Below are positions 63,981 through 64,000 of a stretch of 64,000 nucleotides of DNA, in pieces. Below the pieces are notes generated by a model. The model was not told where the DNA came from and did no database searches. It saw only the letters and a program-made list of their open reading frames with translations. Source of the DNA: Rs1 sp000416275. Lineage in GTDB: Bacteria > Pseudomonadota > Gammaproteobacteria > Pseudomonadales > Balneatricaceae. The first letter of the stretch is position 1; every line of letters begins with the position of its first letter. The DNA lies in contig OZ251574.1 in the NCBI GenBank assembly GCA_965243635.1, forward strand, positions 3,100,001 to 3,164,000, in the 5' to 3' direction. Made by a program: the position numbers and the translations under genes.

Positions 63981-64000
63981 GAGACCTCTGCATAACTTAC
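63981..64000 (-). repeat. Family B repeat, cut by the window edge
   Basis: GAGACCTCTGCATAACTTAC matches the end of family B in inverted orientation (as at 13567). The rest is outside the window. Confidence 0.8.

Overview
The window is chromosomal DNA of a gammaproteobacterium with moderately AT-rich composition. The UvrC, PgsA, SpeA, Bfr/Bfd, DppA and thiamine genes all look gammaproteobacterial. A marine, Cellvibrio-like lineage is plausible but is only an impression. There is no rRNA, tRNA, CRISPR array, prophage or conjugative module that I can see. Most of the window is housekeeping and metabolic DNA, but it is unusually full of small non-coding repeats.

Layout. 1-1.6 kb: 5' part of thiC behind a TPP riboswitch. 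2-5 kb: a two-receiver diguanylate cyclase and an IS1380-like element. 5.3-9.7 kb: a fused aminotransferase/2-hydroxyacid dehydrogenase and a glycerate kinase. 9.9-14.4 kb: an MscS-type channel, a DUF454 protein and a GNAT acetyltransferase among repeats. 14.7-19.9 kb: a dipeptide ABC operon, dppA-dppB-dppC-fused dppDF. 20-21.6 kb: a gene-poor repeat nest. 21.9-23.9 kb: a GGDEF-EAL protein. 24.8-26.1 kb: two bacterioferritin subunits divergent from bfd, with Fur-box-like palindromes between them. 26.3-30.8 kb: plsC, then a second TPP riboswitch driving thiO-thiS-thiG-thiE (with a degenerate ThiD-like domain fused to ThiE). 30.9-44.8 kb: an RNA methyltransferase, a YciC-like protein, hisC, and four more cyclic-di-GMP proteins, the last one directly followed by a periplasmic iron-type binding protein. 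44.9-48.2 kb: a two-gene operon of a fused E1 dehydrogenase and an acyltransferase. 48.9-54.8 kb: the arginine-to-spermidine route speA, carboxy(nor)spermidine dehydrogenase, nspC, speB. 54.9-57.7 kb: a repeat-disrupted FAD monooxygenase, a DUF817 membrane protein and an unknown protein. 57.8-62.5 kb: pgsA and uvrC, separated by an IS66-family element. 62.6-64 kb: two unknown proteins.

Two families of short inverted-repeat elements, which I call A and B, occupy many intergenic gaps. Family A has ends CCTGAATC..GATTCAGG, is about 160 or 210 bp, and has at least a dozen full, degenerate or partial copies here. Family B has ends GAGACCTCTGCATAAC, is about 180-200 bp, and has about six copies plus fragments. 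Several copies are flanked by exact 5-bp direct repeats, so they behave as MITE-like transposable elements. One A copy interrupts the FAD monooxygenase with a TGGGA duplication. One B copy (duplication TAACT) was itself hit by the IS66-family element (duplication AGACCTCT), splitting the uvrC-pgsA gene pair.

The gene pair I would look at first is a CHASE-PAS-GGDEF-EAL membrane protein followed 15 nt later by an orphan iron-type periplasmic binding protein with no transporter. This resembles the organisation of the NspS-MbaA polyamine sensor of Vibrio, but with a different binding-protein family. Six c-di-GMP-related proteins lie in this window.
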